Position numbers and translations under genes: made by a program. Below the pieces are notes generated by a model. That model saw only the letters and a list, made by a program, of their open reading frames with translations. It was not told the DNA's origin and ran no database searches. From Doryteuthis pealeii (Eukaryota; Mollusca; Cephalopoda; Myopsida; Loliginidae): 64,000 nt of DNA. The first letter of the stretch is position 1, and the number at the start of each line of letters is the position of its first letter. Below are positions 12,212 through 24,300 of the stretch, piece after piece. The DNA lies in the NCBI GenBank assembly GCA_023376005.1, contig CM042142.1, positions 50,285,884 through 50,349,883 of the forward strand, read 5' to 3'.

Positions 12212-12259
<48 letters not shown>

Positions 12260-12282
12260 TGTGTGTGTGTGTGTGTGTGTAG
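12022..12282. repeat. (TA)n, (TATG)n and (GT)n microsatellites
   Basis: TA runs at about 12024-12077 and 12212-12256, a duplicated GTGTATGTATGTATAA segment between them, and (GT)n at 12257-12282. Confidence 0.9.
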
Positions 12283-13384
12283 TAGCCCCTAACTTTGATT
12301 AATATAACTATTATTACTATTAGTATTATCAGAATCATTATGGTTATGATGAGTAATTTTACAGAGCAAGATAGATATGTATATATATGTGTGTGAATGT
12401 TGATGATGTCATATAGAAAAACTCAGGCCCCATAACTTAAATTAGATTTAACGGAATGCAATATAACTTATGCCCCTATAATATATTCCAAACAATATGT
12501 AGATGGATATTTAATTATATATACATCTGTATGTGTGTATTTCTTATATATATGGATGGTTAAATTATATATAACTGCCTCCGATTTAGGCATACAGTAT
12601 GTATGGGGCCCCTATGTCCAAAAATATCTTATCTTAGTTAAATTGAGTTTTTTACTATCTTAAAAATTTCAAGGTCAATTTTAAATGTCTGTCACTATCC
12701 GTGACTAACTTATAAATTTAACAAAAGATAACCCTAAATTTTAACTTAAAAAAAAAGATATGCAATCATGTGCTGCATATTTTCCAAGATTTTTATAAAT
12801 TAAAAAAAAAAAAATTGTCAATTTTAATTATGGATAACAAAATGGGCCAAATTCTCCCCCTTTCTAAATAAACGTTTCAATTTCAACAGAGAAAGTCTCT
12901 TTGGCTGCACTTTGAAGAAAAAATATTTCTTAAGATATTGGATAGAAAATCCAATGTTTATCTTTTACTTCAAAATACCCAGATGTGAAAACATGAGATA
13001 GTAAAAAATAGCGCTTTCGGGTAACCATAAAAATTCGTTCAGAGGCCAATCTAATAGAGATAAGTCGTGTAAACAAAATAGGAGTTATGTCCCTTTTTTT
13101 GAATATAGCTATACATATGTAATTTATTTTCAATACAATTTAAACATTAAATTCGGCTCAAAAGTTTTTATAAAAAGCATATAATAGTTTCTTCTTAGAA
13201 ATGAATAACAGAAAATATTAATTATCTATGTACAGAAAAATAAATAACTTTTTGATAATAATTCAAATAAGATATCTTTTTTTTTTTTTTTTTTTTTTTT
13301 TTTTGTTAAAAAAAAAAAAAAATCTTGCATTTTTGTTTACAAATGTCAGTGGAGAACTGTTGAAAAATATGATGGCCGATTAGT
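12283..13384. other. No gene recognised
   Basis: AT-rich; a long T tract then A tract at 13273-13322. No family recognised. Confidence 0.5.
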
Positions 13385-14110
13385 GCCCAGATTGATAAAA
13401 AAAAAGAAAGAAAATTAGGGAATTATCTGATTTTAATAAAATTTTCAGTGTTGACTTATTAATCAACGGATTCTTATTTTTAAATTACTAAATTGTTTCA
13501 ATCAAACTGATTCAATGGAAATAAATCAAAATTCTTGAAAATCAATATGACTATTAGAACCTACCGATGTAGCATCTCAAACAACAATTTATATACCTAA
13601 TTAATAGACAAAATTCATTTAAGATATGAAACACTTGATTTTAAGTTTTTTAAATTTCATATTTTTAGATTCTAAAAATAAATATTTATTTATTAACAAC
13701 CCTACTTTAATATTGTTATCACATAGGAGAAAACTCAATTGAAAAGTTAGCCCCTTCACCCTTTTAGACAGAACAAATATTGATGTATAATTTTTTCACT
13801 GATAATCTAAAAGAGAATTATTTACATAAACACCTGGGTAAAAAAAGAAAATCTGTAGAATTTAAAGAATTTTTTTTTACATTTAATTTTCAGATTTTCG
13901 GTACTTATTTTCTACCAGATGTGCTCCTTTTAAAAAAAAAAAAAAATTCTTTTATTCATACCTTCGGTCTTTTGTCTTTTTATTCATATTGTAATTAGTT
14001 TAAAAAGTATATAACGCCACCAATATTTTTACGAAGAATTATCCGATTTTAATGAAATTTTCAGTGTTGCTTTATCCTATGAATGCATTTTATAATACAT
14101 CAGTTATTTT
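13385..14110 (+). mobile_element. TIR element U, copy 2
   Basis: Inverted relative to copy 1: GGAATTATCTGATTTTAAT at 13418 and GAATTATCCGATTTTAATG at 14037 in the order expected of fragments. The interior matches 8100-8700 in reverse complement (for example ACCTTCGGTCTTTTGTC). Confidence 0.65.
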
Positions 14111-14499
14111 ATTTAAAAAAAAAGATAATAAAAAAATCTGGAAATAATTGAGAGGCTGTTTTCAATTCAGGTCTGCTACATCCTGTTTTTCTCACTGTAC
14201 ATTTTAGTTTTTCAACATTGTATTCACAAAAAATTCCTTTATGTGAATGGGATGGTGGATGAGCTTTTCTCATTGGCTTGCACTGATGGAGGCTTTCAAT
14301 TTAAACAGTCAAATTTTTGTAGCTTTTATTTGAATTTGTAAGACTAGTAAGACTTTGTCAAGACTAGTAGCACGGTGCTTTCAGGAAGGCCACCTAACAA
14401 TTCCAGAGTTAGGTCAGGGTTGCTATTGGAGCCAATATGATGTTGAAAAACCCGAAATTGGAAATGACAATAGTGCATCACTGATGACCTTCCTTTATT
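14111..14499. other. No feature recognised
   Basis: Less AT-rich than its surroundings but without a protein frame. Confidence 0.45.
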
Positions 14500-15117
14500 C
14501 ATTTAAAGAATGTATCATCAGACACTAAGCCCTCCTTGTCGGCTGGGGCGTTAGAATGCACCAACTGCACCTCTGCAGAGGGGTAAGACTCCTCCAATGG
14601 AGCCATCTGTTGGCCGTGGGTGGCGATCCATGATGCTTAAGGATAATACCCAGGTTGATGAGCAGTCCATGACTTGCAAAACTCCACTTTGGCCCTTTCT
14701 TGGGCTAGACGGGCGATGATCAATCGGCTAGTCTCGTCAAGCCCTAGTAACTATATGATTGCCTCAACCCTATTGCCCTTATGGCAAACCCCAACCCTTT
14801 TTATCATATGGGTGCTAGAAGGCGGTGACTGAGGGTCTATATGTCCTGGGAATGAAGTTAAACTCTATGTGATGGTGAGGTTCCAGTTTTAGAGGTTTGG
14901 GGAATGTGGAGTACCCCTTCATCACCATTGCTCCCTGGTCCACTCTGACCCGGAGTGGTATTACCTGTTAGGATCCCATCTATGGGTTAAATAGAAAAAC
15001 ATGAGTTTATAAACAAAATTTGATTATATATTAAGAATGAATTTATTTCAAAACTTTGTCGGCATTAAATGACCCACTGAGGTTGATATGCCGTAAAACA
15101 AACCAAACCAAACCGAC
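14500..15117 (+). repeat. Dispersed repeat D, longest copy
   Basis: Includes an upstream part (TGGCGATCCATGATGC, CAACCCTATTGCCCTTATGG) and ends in GATATGCCGTAAAACAA with a (AACC)n tail. A simple-repeat tail suggests a retroposed 3' end (LINE or SINE). Confidence 0.65.
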
Positions 15118-15224
15118 ACTAAGCCATACTGAGTGGGTGATAATTAATAACATCTTACTTCCTGGAGGGGAACCCCCGGGCAGCAACTGCTCCCCCATTT
15201 AAAAGGGGTCAGAGCTGGCTTTAT

Positions 15225-15480
15225 TGCCGGTGCGTGGCATAATGGTTAGAGTCGTAGGAAATGGACTCGTCGACCAGAGTTCAAATTCTAGACAAGGCTG
15301 TTTGCATTTCACATAGTGCTAATACCTTTGGGAAAAGTATGAATCTATATATTCTCCCTCCAGCTATGGGTAAAATAGTAGGACAGACTAGGCTCTTTAA
15401 CCTTTGATTAGTAACCAGTCTAGGAGAAGGAAAACTCTGAATTTGAAAAACCTGAGGTCATTTGTTGATTGTGTTTGTGG
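15225..15480 (+). mobile_element. SINE1 copy
   Basis: GCATAATGGTTAGAGTCGTA and GAGTTCAAATTC; the same downstream flank (GTCCAACACAAGC, CACCACTATAAACAAAACA) is found after the copy at 4065, so the two are a longer shared unit. Confidence 0.7.
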
Positions 15481-16300
15481 CATTTCTTGTGCACCAATCC
15501 TTTCCTATCGGATATGCCAAGAAGTGAGGATGGTCCAACACAAGCCTTCACCACTATAAACAAAACACTGTAGGTTGTTCATTGGATGAACCCTCAGGCG
15601 TTGAAATCGATGAGTCCATTTTATTTATTGCCAGTGAAGAGGAATCCTGACAGAACTAATCAATTTTTGTCCCTGCCCAGCAGGAGGTTTGCTTCTGCAG
15701 GTAGCCTCCACATTAAACTGACTTTGCATCCCCTCATGGGGAGCCGGATAATAACCTACTTCCTTCATTTATCAAACAAAACGAAACAACTTTCGTGAAG
15801 ATCAAACACACTTATCTGTTTCTTGTGAGATGAGCAGGCTCTTCTTACAAGACATCTTTGCTGACTTGTGTTGCGTAATTATTATGGTCTACCAGGAATC
15901 TTAGGATTGAAAATAAAACAGTATTCGGCTTTCTGGAGAAAGAGAGGAAAAAGCAATAAGAACAAAGAGAGGTTAAAGTTTAGAAGGGTAAACACTCAAT
16001 GAAGTGTCATCAACTGATCAAAGAATGACCCCAGAAATAGATTTAAAAATAAAAATGGAAGTTCCGGGTTTTGACCAGAAAAGGGATGTGACACTGGGAC
16101 GAGAAACGGAAGAGGAGAAAAATCTTTATTTTTTTCGGCTGGGATCTGGTGAGAGTCGGACATGGCTCCCAGTTCCCCCTATGGGTTTGGGATAGTAGTA
16201 CTGAACATGACTTACGATAGAATAGTTTGACCATACTTTCTCTCTCTCTTTCCCACGAGCCTAGGAAGAAATAAACAGCCCCCTGTGACTATACAACTTG
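15481..16300. other. Shared SINE1 flank, then unassigned DNA
   Basis: 15510-15600 repeats 4340-4450. The rest has no convincing gene; short frames at 16004-16234 overlap on both strands and match nothing I know. Confidence 0.45.
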
Positions 16301-16690
16301 ATGTTGTTTCTGAACTAATAATGACTACTACTACTGAATTACTACAACTTGAATTTGGCCCTATGCAACACCTGGTCATCCTCTTCGTCAACAACCCGAC
16401 AACATCATCTGTGAATCCATCGACCCTGTACCACCTCATGGCTGGAAGAAACACCAAGGGGGTCAACTGAAAACCTGGCTCAAAACAGTCAAGCAAGATG
16501 CCAAGCTGATTCTTAGCCCAGGCTATTATGGTGTTCGTCTACGGAACCGCAAATAGCTGACACTCATATCTTCAATTGCATTGGAATGCAGCGCATGGTC
16601 TGCCTTCATTTGGGATACAGTGAATTTGTTGGGTGGGGCCAGCTGAACCAACCCAAGGTGAATGCTGTCACAGATACAGATAGAAGAGCA
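16300..16690 (+). mobile_element. LINE fragment (reverse transcriptase C-terminal region)
   Basis: One frame reads GGQLKTWLKTVKQDAKLI then YGVRLRN; a second gives ALECSAWSAFIWDTVN and GGASSTNPR. This order (K-TW...YG-R..., then AW...D-VN...G-A-ST-P) is the familiar C terminus of a class of animal non-LTR retrotransposons. Stops and shifts make it dead. Confidence 0.6.
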
Positions 16691-17689
16691 CATTCAGTCA
16701 TTTAACAATCACTCTTGAATTTTTCAAACTTTAGATAAGATATCAGTCACATCATAAGAAATCAGATTTGTTGTGAGTCTAGCTTGAACATGTGAACAAA
16801 TCTTGCTTTGATTTATGGAAGTTATTTCTCTATAAAGTATAACTTTTTATCAGTATTTTAAAAATTTATCCATACAGGATGGTCTGAAAGTGTTGTGTTT
16901 TTACATACATATAAAATACGGAAGACTGAAATGATAATGCAAGACTAGGTTGTTGGAAAATTAACAAGGTTTTATTTAACACAGGGTAGAGAATGCTTCT
17001 ACCCTAAAAGTGACTTAACTAGCTCAACCATGCTGTGCACGTGGTAAGCTGTGTCCACGCAGTCCAAACCCCAATCCAAAAGTAACATTGTGGAAACCCC
17101 ATTTCCGGGTTTCCCACCAGTCCCCTACTGGTCAAAGGGGAGCAACTCTATTTTTGTTAGGTCTTCCTAACAGAAACTCTTGTCATCTTGTACAAATTTT
17201 TTTAGGGATAAAAATATTACATGATACAACCCGAAATTATACAAAATAATTCAATTTTTAAAAGATATTTTTAGAGATAAAATAATTACATAACTTATAT
17301 TATTAAAACCAAAAAAAAAAATGGAAATTAGAATAGTATTTAGGGGTGACAAATTGAGAACTGATAGGACCAATGCATGCTACCTCCATACTTCCCCACT
17401 GGGGGACTACTTGTGGACACCAGAAAGAGTGGGTTTCTGCAGGGCTTGAAATTAAAGTGTCCCATTGTCTCAGGGACAAGGGAATATTAATAGGGGTCAC
17501 TAGATCCCTTGTCAGGGCCTGGACTTCTTTTTGGGAAAGTAGATTTTTAAAAAAAATTAAAGTATTACTAACTACTAAAGGAGAAAAATATTTTTGTGAA
17601 TTTTGACATGATTTTGATGCCTTTTTTCTTTTTTTTCTTTTTTAATTTGTCCAAATAATAATATTTACAATAAATTTGACCCTTACTTA
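16691..17689. other. No gene recognised
   Basis: Contains a GC-richer stretch at 17000-17165 (CACGTGGTAAGCTGTGTCC, CCGGGTTTCCCACC). It might be part of an LTR or SINE; not assigned. Confidence 0.4.
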
Positions 17690-17905
17690 GGCTAGATGGG
17701 TGGCGGAGAGGTTCCCTGGTCATGTCAAGCCCCAACACTTATATGATTGTCCCAACCCTATTGCCCTTATGGCAAGCCCCAATCCTTTTTATCATATATG
17801 TGCTAGAAAGTGGTGGCAAAATGTCCTGTATCCTGTATATGACGTCAAACTCTATCTGATGGTGAAGTTCCAATTTTGGAGCTCAGGGACATGTGCAAAA
17901 TAGTT
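17690..17905 (+). repeat. Dispersed repeat D (5' part)
   Basis: CAACCCTATTGCCCTTATGG and ATCATATATGTGCTAGAAAG match 14755-14825. Confidence 0.62.
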
Positions 17906-17914
17906 CAGTATGTA

Positions 17915-18062
17915 AAAAGTATAATAATCTTTAAATGCTCATTGATAAACTTCTGCGATTCCTGAGGGTATTGTGACATAATTAGTGATATAGTTGCAGT
18001 TTGTGACATAAGCAGTGACATAGTTTTGGTTACAGACACACTGAATCTCCATTATAATAAGA
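17915..18062 (-). mobile_element. Helitron A 5' fragment
   Basis: Ends (minus-strand start) TCTTATTATAATGGAGATTC; about 150 bp remain, directly upstream of RCC1L exon 1. Confidence 0.65.
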
Positions 18063-18119
18063 TTTTTTTATTTTTTTTTCAAGAATATTTCTCTAATTAA
18101 TGTTTTTTCTTTTTTCTTT

Positions 18120-18151
18120 CTTTTTTTTTTTTTTTTTTTTTTCTTTGGCAG
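18120..18151 (+). promoter_or_regulatory. RCC1L: Polypyrimidine tract and AG acceptor abutting the RCC1L ATG
   Basis: More than 20 T residues followed by CTTTGGCAG sit immediately before the ATG. This is the form of a 3' splice acceptor, so the first coding exon is probably not the first exon. Cis-splicing from an upstream leader exon or spliced-leader trans-splicing are both possible. No TATA or initiator element is convincing nearby. Confidence 0.5.
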
Positions 18152-18353
18152 ATGTCATTGGGAGGTCGACTTTGTTTGTTGTGTCAGGTGAATAAATATC
18201 ATAAAAATGTGCAACGTTTTTCTTCAACATGGAAAAAACGACAGATCAAACAGGAAGAGATCAAAGAAACAGTGTATCAATTTACGATCGAAAATGCTAC
18301 AAAACTCAATGAGAGAATATATGTTTGGGGTTTTGCAGCTACAGGAGCGCTTG
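18152..18353 (+). CDS. RCC1L: RCC1L exon 1 (start codon, mitochondrial presequence, first blade start)
   Basis: Encodes 67 codons plus one base. The N terminus (MSLGGRLCLLCQVNKYHKNV) is basic and lacks acidic residues for about its first 30 positions, as expected of a mitochondrial targeting presequence. It ends in YVWGFAATGALG, the RCC1 WG-x-G-x-x-G-x-LG signature, matching human VFVWGFSFSGALG. The donor is G|GTAAAT. The ATG directly follows a T-rich tract ending TTTGGCAG, so the exon may begin at a 3' splice site, with 5' UTR exon(s) upstream that I could not find. No in-frame ATG precedes it in the exon. Confidence 0.85.
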
Positions 18354-21300
18354 GTAAATATTTTCGGTTATTTCCTATAAGTCAAACATGAGCAAAGGGG
18401 AACCACTCTTGACTGATAAATTATTTATTTATTTTACCATTAAACTAACCCTAAACCCTAATCCCCGTCTTCTTTTTTCTTAGTAGATCAATAAATAAAT
18501 AAAATAATTTATCAGTCAAGAGTGGTTCCCCTTTGATTATGAGACTTATAGGAAATAACCATATTTTCTTTCTGATCATTAATGTGTTGCATGTTCATCT
18601 TATTTAGCTTTTAATAGCATCCACCAGAATATATTGTAGTAGCAACTGAATTTGTTGAATGGAGCCGGCTGAACCAACCTAGGGTGAATGCTGTCACAGA
18701 AACAGAAAACTGTTATTTACTGGTGTATTGATCTCTAGTTGTTGGCTATGAATGTTACATTAAGACACCACTATAAATAGTTGATGAATAGCTGTGAATG
18801 TTACAATCTTATGGGCCATCCTGTAGGCTTTAAGCTTGTCCAGTGGAATTGGATCTTTGGTAATCCTGTGGTAAAGAATCCTGATCCTTGGTAATCCTCT
18901 GGTAAAGAATCTTGATCTTTGGTAATCCTCCGGTAAAGAATCCTGATCCTTGGTAATCCTGTGGTAAAGAATCCTGATCCTTGGTAATCCTGTGGTAAAG
19001 AATCCTGATCCTTGGTAATCCTGTGGTAAAGAATCTTGATCTTTGGTAATCCTCCGGTAAAGAATCCTGAACTTTGGTAATCCTCCGGTAAAGAATCTGG
19101 ATCTTTGGTAATCCTCCGGTAAAGAATCTTGATCCTTTGTCATCTTCCGGTAAAGAATCTTGATCTTTTATAATCCTCTGGTAAAGAATCTTGATCTTTT
19201 GTAATCCTCTGGTAAAGAATCTTGATCTTTTGTAATCCTCTGGTAAAGAATCTTGATCTTTTGTAATCCGCTGGTAAAGAATCTTGATCTTTGGTAATCC
19301 GCTGGTAAAGAATCTTGATCTTTGGTAATCCGCTGGTAAAGAATCTTGATCTTTGGTAATCCGCTGGTAAAGAATCCTGAGTATTGTAAGTCCCTCCTCA
19401 ATGATTGCAATTAGAACTATGGCCAGTATCAGTGTTTAAGTAGTGTATCAGCCACGCAGTATGGCTGGTGATTGGCAAAGGAATAAACCACGTGACCTCG
19501 GCTAGTCTATAAATTCAGGTGGGTGAATTGGAACACACCTTATATCACAAAAATTCCAGCAGTGAATTCTTCAAATAAAAAATTAAAGTCTAGAGTATTT
19601 TTTTAAGGATTCCAGTCATTAAAGATCTGTCTTTTTGTTTCCCAGGTATCAAGTCATATTTACGACCACAGAACCACCAGAAGTTACTTCAACGAATGAA
19701 TCGACCAGCTCAGCTGAAGTTTTTTGATACCAATCATATGAAGGTATGATTTTAAATATGTATTTTTCTATCCTTACTGAATATATGAGGGTATCCCAAA
19801 AGTAAGGTCTCCAAAGCATTGGGGATGCTGGGAAACTGCAGCTATTGGCAACATTGTTGTGTTTGTTGTGCATGTGCCTCACTTAACAGTTGTTTCTGAT
19901 TTAATTGTTTTAATTACTGTGATTGTAATTGGTGATTTTTTTTTTTTTTGTCACAAATTTTTTTATACAATAACAATTTTTATCTTTTTATAACTTAGTA
20001 ATACATTTTGGAATAGTCAAAGTTAATTGTGAAATCAGGAAGTCACTATTTTGAAATAGAAATAATTGTTTTGTACGGAAAGTAAGGACCTATGTACATC
20101 AAATTGTCTTTAACTCTTAAAGTCCTCTACCACCTCATTCCACCTGGCCGGAAGTCTCCTTTGTTTTCCTAATCCGCCCCAAATGATAGCCTTTTTTAAA
20201 TGTAATATTAAACATATTTAGAAGCCTTTGATTTAAGGGAAATAACAGGTAACGGTCATTTTTAGCCATTTATTTATATATCCTTATAGGAATGTGTAGC
20301 GAGAGAAAAGACTTACCTCGTGCAAAACTGGCAAGGACTTGCTTTGCGTGCATGTCCGCCGGAAATGAACGGTGAAAGAGGAGTGGGTGTAGGCAGGCAT
20401 GCAACATCAAAAAATTAGAGAGGAGAAGGAGAAGCCTCTTTATAGAAGCGCCTGAGGCATTGTGGGTAGAAGTTAGAAATAAAACGTCTGCTTCTCTGAG
20501 AGGGAGCGTGAACGTGGATTCAGTCGATAGACAAAGTGAGCAAAGAGTGTTAGAGACAGAATGCTCTGGGCATAATAACGATTAAGTTTATTTCAAATAA
20601 TGCGCAAGCACAATTTAAGAACACATTTTTGATATTTTCGTGTTAAAACATGCAGTTGTATTGATTCAAACAAATTCATATTTTCGGTGTAGATTTACGG
20701 TGAAATTAAAATGGCCAACCAAAACATAAGCTTCCTCAAAGTGAAAGAAACAAGGGGGGTTACTCTCATTTATGTAGCTAATGTTCAGATTACCCTTTAG
20801 TTTATTGTCACCTATCGCATAGATCTTTGTACTGACCCTGAATGGGGAAAACCAAAATTGTTGTTTATCATGCAGCTTTGCAATAAGTTTCAAATAATTA
20901 AATTATATCATCGTTTTGATGAAAATTGTTCAAGTTTATTCTTGTGTTTATTCTTAATAAAAAATCAACTTTTTCAATTTTGCATTCAGGTTCATAATGT
21001 CGCCTGCGGTTATGGCTTTACACTGTTTCTGGCAAACAACAAAGGATGTCAAGAATTGTTAGGAACTGGAATTAACACAGATTCCCAAGTTGGATATCAT
21101 CCGGTGAATGTTAAATCTGGTAAGACTATTATTATTAACCTCATAATAATAATGAATAATAATGAAATCTATTGTGTACAGTGCTCAAGTGCACCACAAC
21201 TCATCAAAGTCTCATGTCAAGTACACAGAATAATGTATTAGTGTCAGGAACATGAACAGTTTACAGTAGTAATATGCATGTATGTGTGCGGAGAGGGGCA

Positions 21301-24300
21301 TCAGGTATAGTGTCGGCAGACTACAGGAAGCATGAGGCTTTGAAAGATTCAGTGTTTCGGCAGCCTACAACAGACGCAGCTTATTCCATGCCTCTGCAAT
21401 TCTGAGCATGAAAAAATGTTTCTGAAATTCATGTGAGCAGTGCTGTTTTCTGACTTTGTAGGCATGCCCACGTGTGTCATGATATATATGACTTTATTTT
21501 TGATTTTGTTCAAAATTAGACAAATTAAATAATGTAAATTTGTATTCTAAGAAATTATGTAAACTATATAAATTCTTATCTTAACTCTTAACATCCTGTT
21601 AAGAATTTTCTAAGTCTAGAGCCCCAGTCCTGTAAGAATTTACCAAAAAATGGCCTTTTCATTTAAATGTTTATAATTCTTTTACTTTTTGACAGATTGT
21701 TATGAAAATTGACAGTATTACCAGAAAGACTTTGTCTCTTTAATATAATGTTGTCATTTGCCTAAAAATAATGTTCTGCATTCATGGTTGTTGATTGATT
21801 ATATAATGATAAATAAAACAGGTATACTCATTAAAAATTATGAAAAAAAATGTAGATAGTGAGTCTGATAGTAATACAATTGTTGCACTTAGTTACAGAC
21901 ATGATCATATGAACATCACAAACCTTGATGCAGCTAATTTATGAAAAAAAAATCACAGGTAAAAACATAGTAACAGCACAGGTGTGTAAGAGGTGTTTTC
22001 ACATAAACCCAGTTTACTCTTTCATCATATTTTTTAATATGATGAACCAAAGTTGAACAAATACTAAATTTAGATTCAATTTAGCAATTACAAATTCTAA
22101 AAAGTCAGGGCATATTATACACGAAAATATGTTTTTCCAGAATTTTCATAGTCTAAAATTAGGGGGGGGGTGTTATACACAAATAATTACTCTTCTTATA
22201 CACAAATAATTACTCTTCTTATACACAAATAATTACTCTGATTTGGTTTAGAGGCTTCGGCCTCTAGAACTCTGAGTGAAGTTAAATCAACTTCGTAGTC
22301 CCTGGGGAGCCATTCCCCAGGCAGCACCTGCCCCCTTGTCTAAAAGTAGCAAGGCTAGCTTTACTGTCTGGTGTCTGAGATTCCCTAAAAGGGGAATGCC
22401 GACAGAAAACGTGTATATTTTGCACTAGCCATCGTATGAGCTTTGGTTTGTGCGTGGCTTTCACGTTAAAAAAGATCTTGTGTCTGTAGTGAGATCGAAC
22501 GGCAAAACTCACGAACCTGTGATGAGCCAACAACGGTCCGTCGATCGAAGAGACAGCGGGTTGTATGTGTGGGCAGAAGCAGAAATGTGACAACTAGTCG
22601 TGGAGGTAAAAATCGTGAGTGTCCTTGAGGTGGCGATTTATAGTGGCAAGTCTCGTAGCTGGCGAGACGACAGATGTGACGTGTCTCAGCCAGACCGAGT
22701 ATAAAAGGAGACGGTTGGACATTGGCGACGTGGCAAAACACGACGAACTTAGTTTGTTAAAGATCTTTAAGTGTTACGTTGTCTTTGGTAGAAGCAGAAG
22801 TACATTTCGTTTGCTAGAGTGTCACATCAGGGAACGACCACAAATAATTAGGGCAGTTGATATTGTAATTATAATAGGAGCTTATAAGTTGTTAAAGGGA
22901 GGTAACTCATAACAGCTTGAAGAATTGATGCTAACAAGATTATGCGCCTTCCAAGTATTTAAGTTTTAATGTAAGGAAATATATTAAATTAGAAAAACTA
23001 ATAGAATTGAATAAGAACGTATATAAAAAATATTACTTATTTTAATTGTATTTTAATTGGTTTCTATATAAAATCATTCATAGGATTGATTTTAATACAC
23101 TAGAGAATAAAACAATATTAGAGTTCAGTAACACAAAGTAATTATTTATTTAACCTGGTTTTGTAAAAACCAGTATGCAAATTAACCATCCCATATATTA
23201 TGTAAACCTTTATTTCTTAGTGATATATAACTATCCATCTACATGTATTAGGTAAACCTTTACTTCTTAGTTGTATATTAGACACATTTCAGGATTTTAA
23301 ACGCTAATAACATGGGCTGTTTTGAGGCAAATCCAACTCAGATTTTCATTGAGACATCATTAATAAATAAGATTCATTCTATGTATTCATGATTTTGACT
23401 ATAAATTAAATACTCATTGATAAATTTACGCAATTCCTGAGGTTATTGTGACATAAGTAGTGATGTAGTTTCAGTTATTGACAGATAGTGAATCATCATT
23501 ATAATAAGATGTTAATTCAAAATTACAAAATGATGGTGATATATTGTTTTTTTTTGTTTTTTTTTTCCAGAAAAATATTTAGATTATGTTATTGAACCAG
23601 CAAAGGTTGATCTACCACTACTTCACTCAAAGACCAAAATTTTGAGTCTGGACGGAGGTCGTGCACACACAGTTTTACTCACAGACAACGAAGGCAGTGA
23701 GTACATTTTTGTTTATTGTTTAATTGAAATTATTCATTTGCTTAATGTAATGGCTATATGAGGCTGGGCTGAAAAGTCTATACAATAACGTTCTATTTGC
23801 TGTTGATGACTTTTTTGCCTAATGGGATCCAAGCACTGTAACAACGATAGAAGAAGTGTGTGTCCTGCAAGGGGGACTATGTTGAAAAATAAACCTCATT
23901 TGGTCTCATTCTATGAGAATATCTTGGTCAGTCTATGAACTTTTCAGCCAACCCTCTTATAAGTAACCCAGGTCCACTCTGACCTGGTGTGATAGTACCT
24001 GTTAGGGTCCCATCTATGGGTTAAATAGAAAAAAATGTGTTAAAAAAAAAATGTGTTAAAAAAAGAATTGAGTTTGAGAAAAAAAATTGAATATCATCAA
24101 GAATGAATAAAACAAAATGTGTTGGACATAAAATAACCCAACTAGGGTTTATATGCCATAAAATCCAACCAACCAATCACATATATTTACCAACTACTCT
24201 GCATGAGCAGGATGTGACACAAGGCCAGTTTCTTAAGCGGAGTTTAACAGGTTTGAATTCAGAGTTTTCATTCACCTTTACTGGTTACCTAACCAAGGTT

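Noticed and set aside
18760..19410. Minus-strand frames of 127 and 80 codons with DQDSLPEDYQRSRFF repeats
   Set aside because: The 31-bp minisatellite has no stop in any minus-strand frame, so long frames are automatic. The peptide is the same repeat read in three frames.
22177..22240. CRISPR-like direct repeats
   Set aside because: Three short tandem copies without spacers in a eukaryotic intron.
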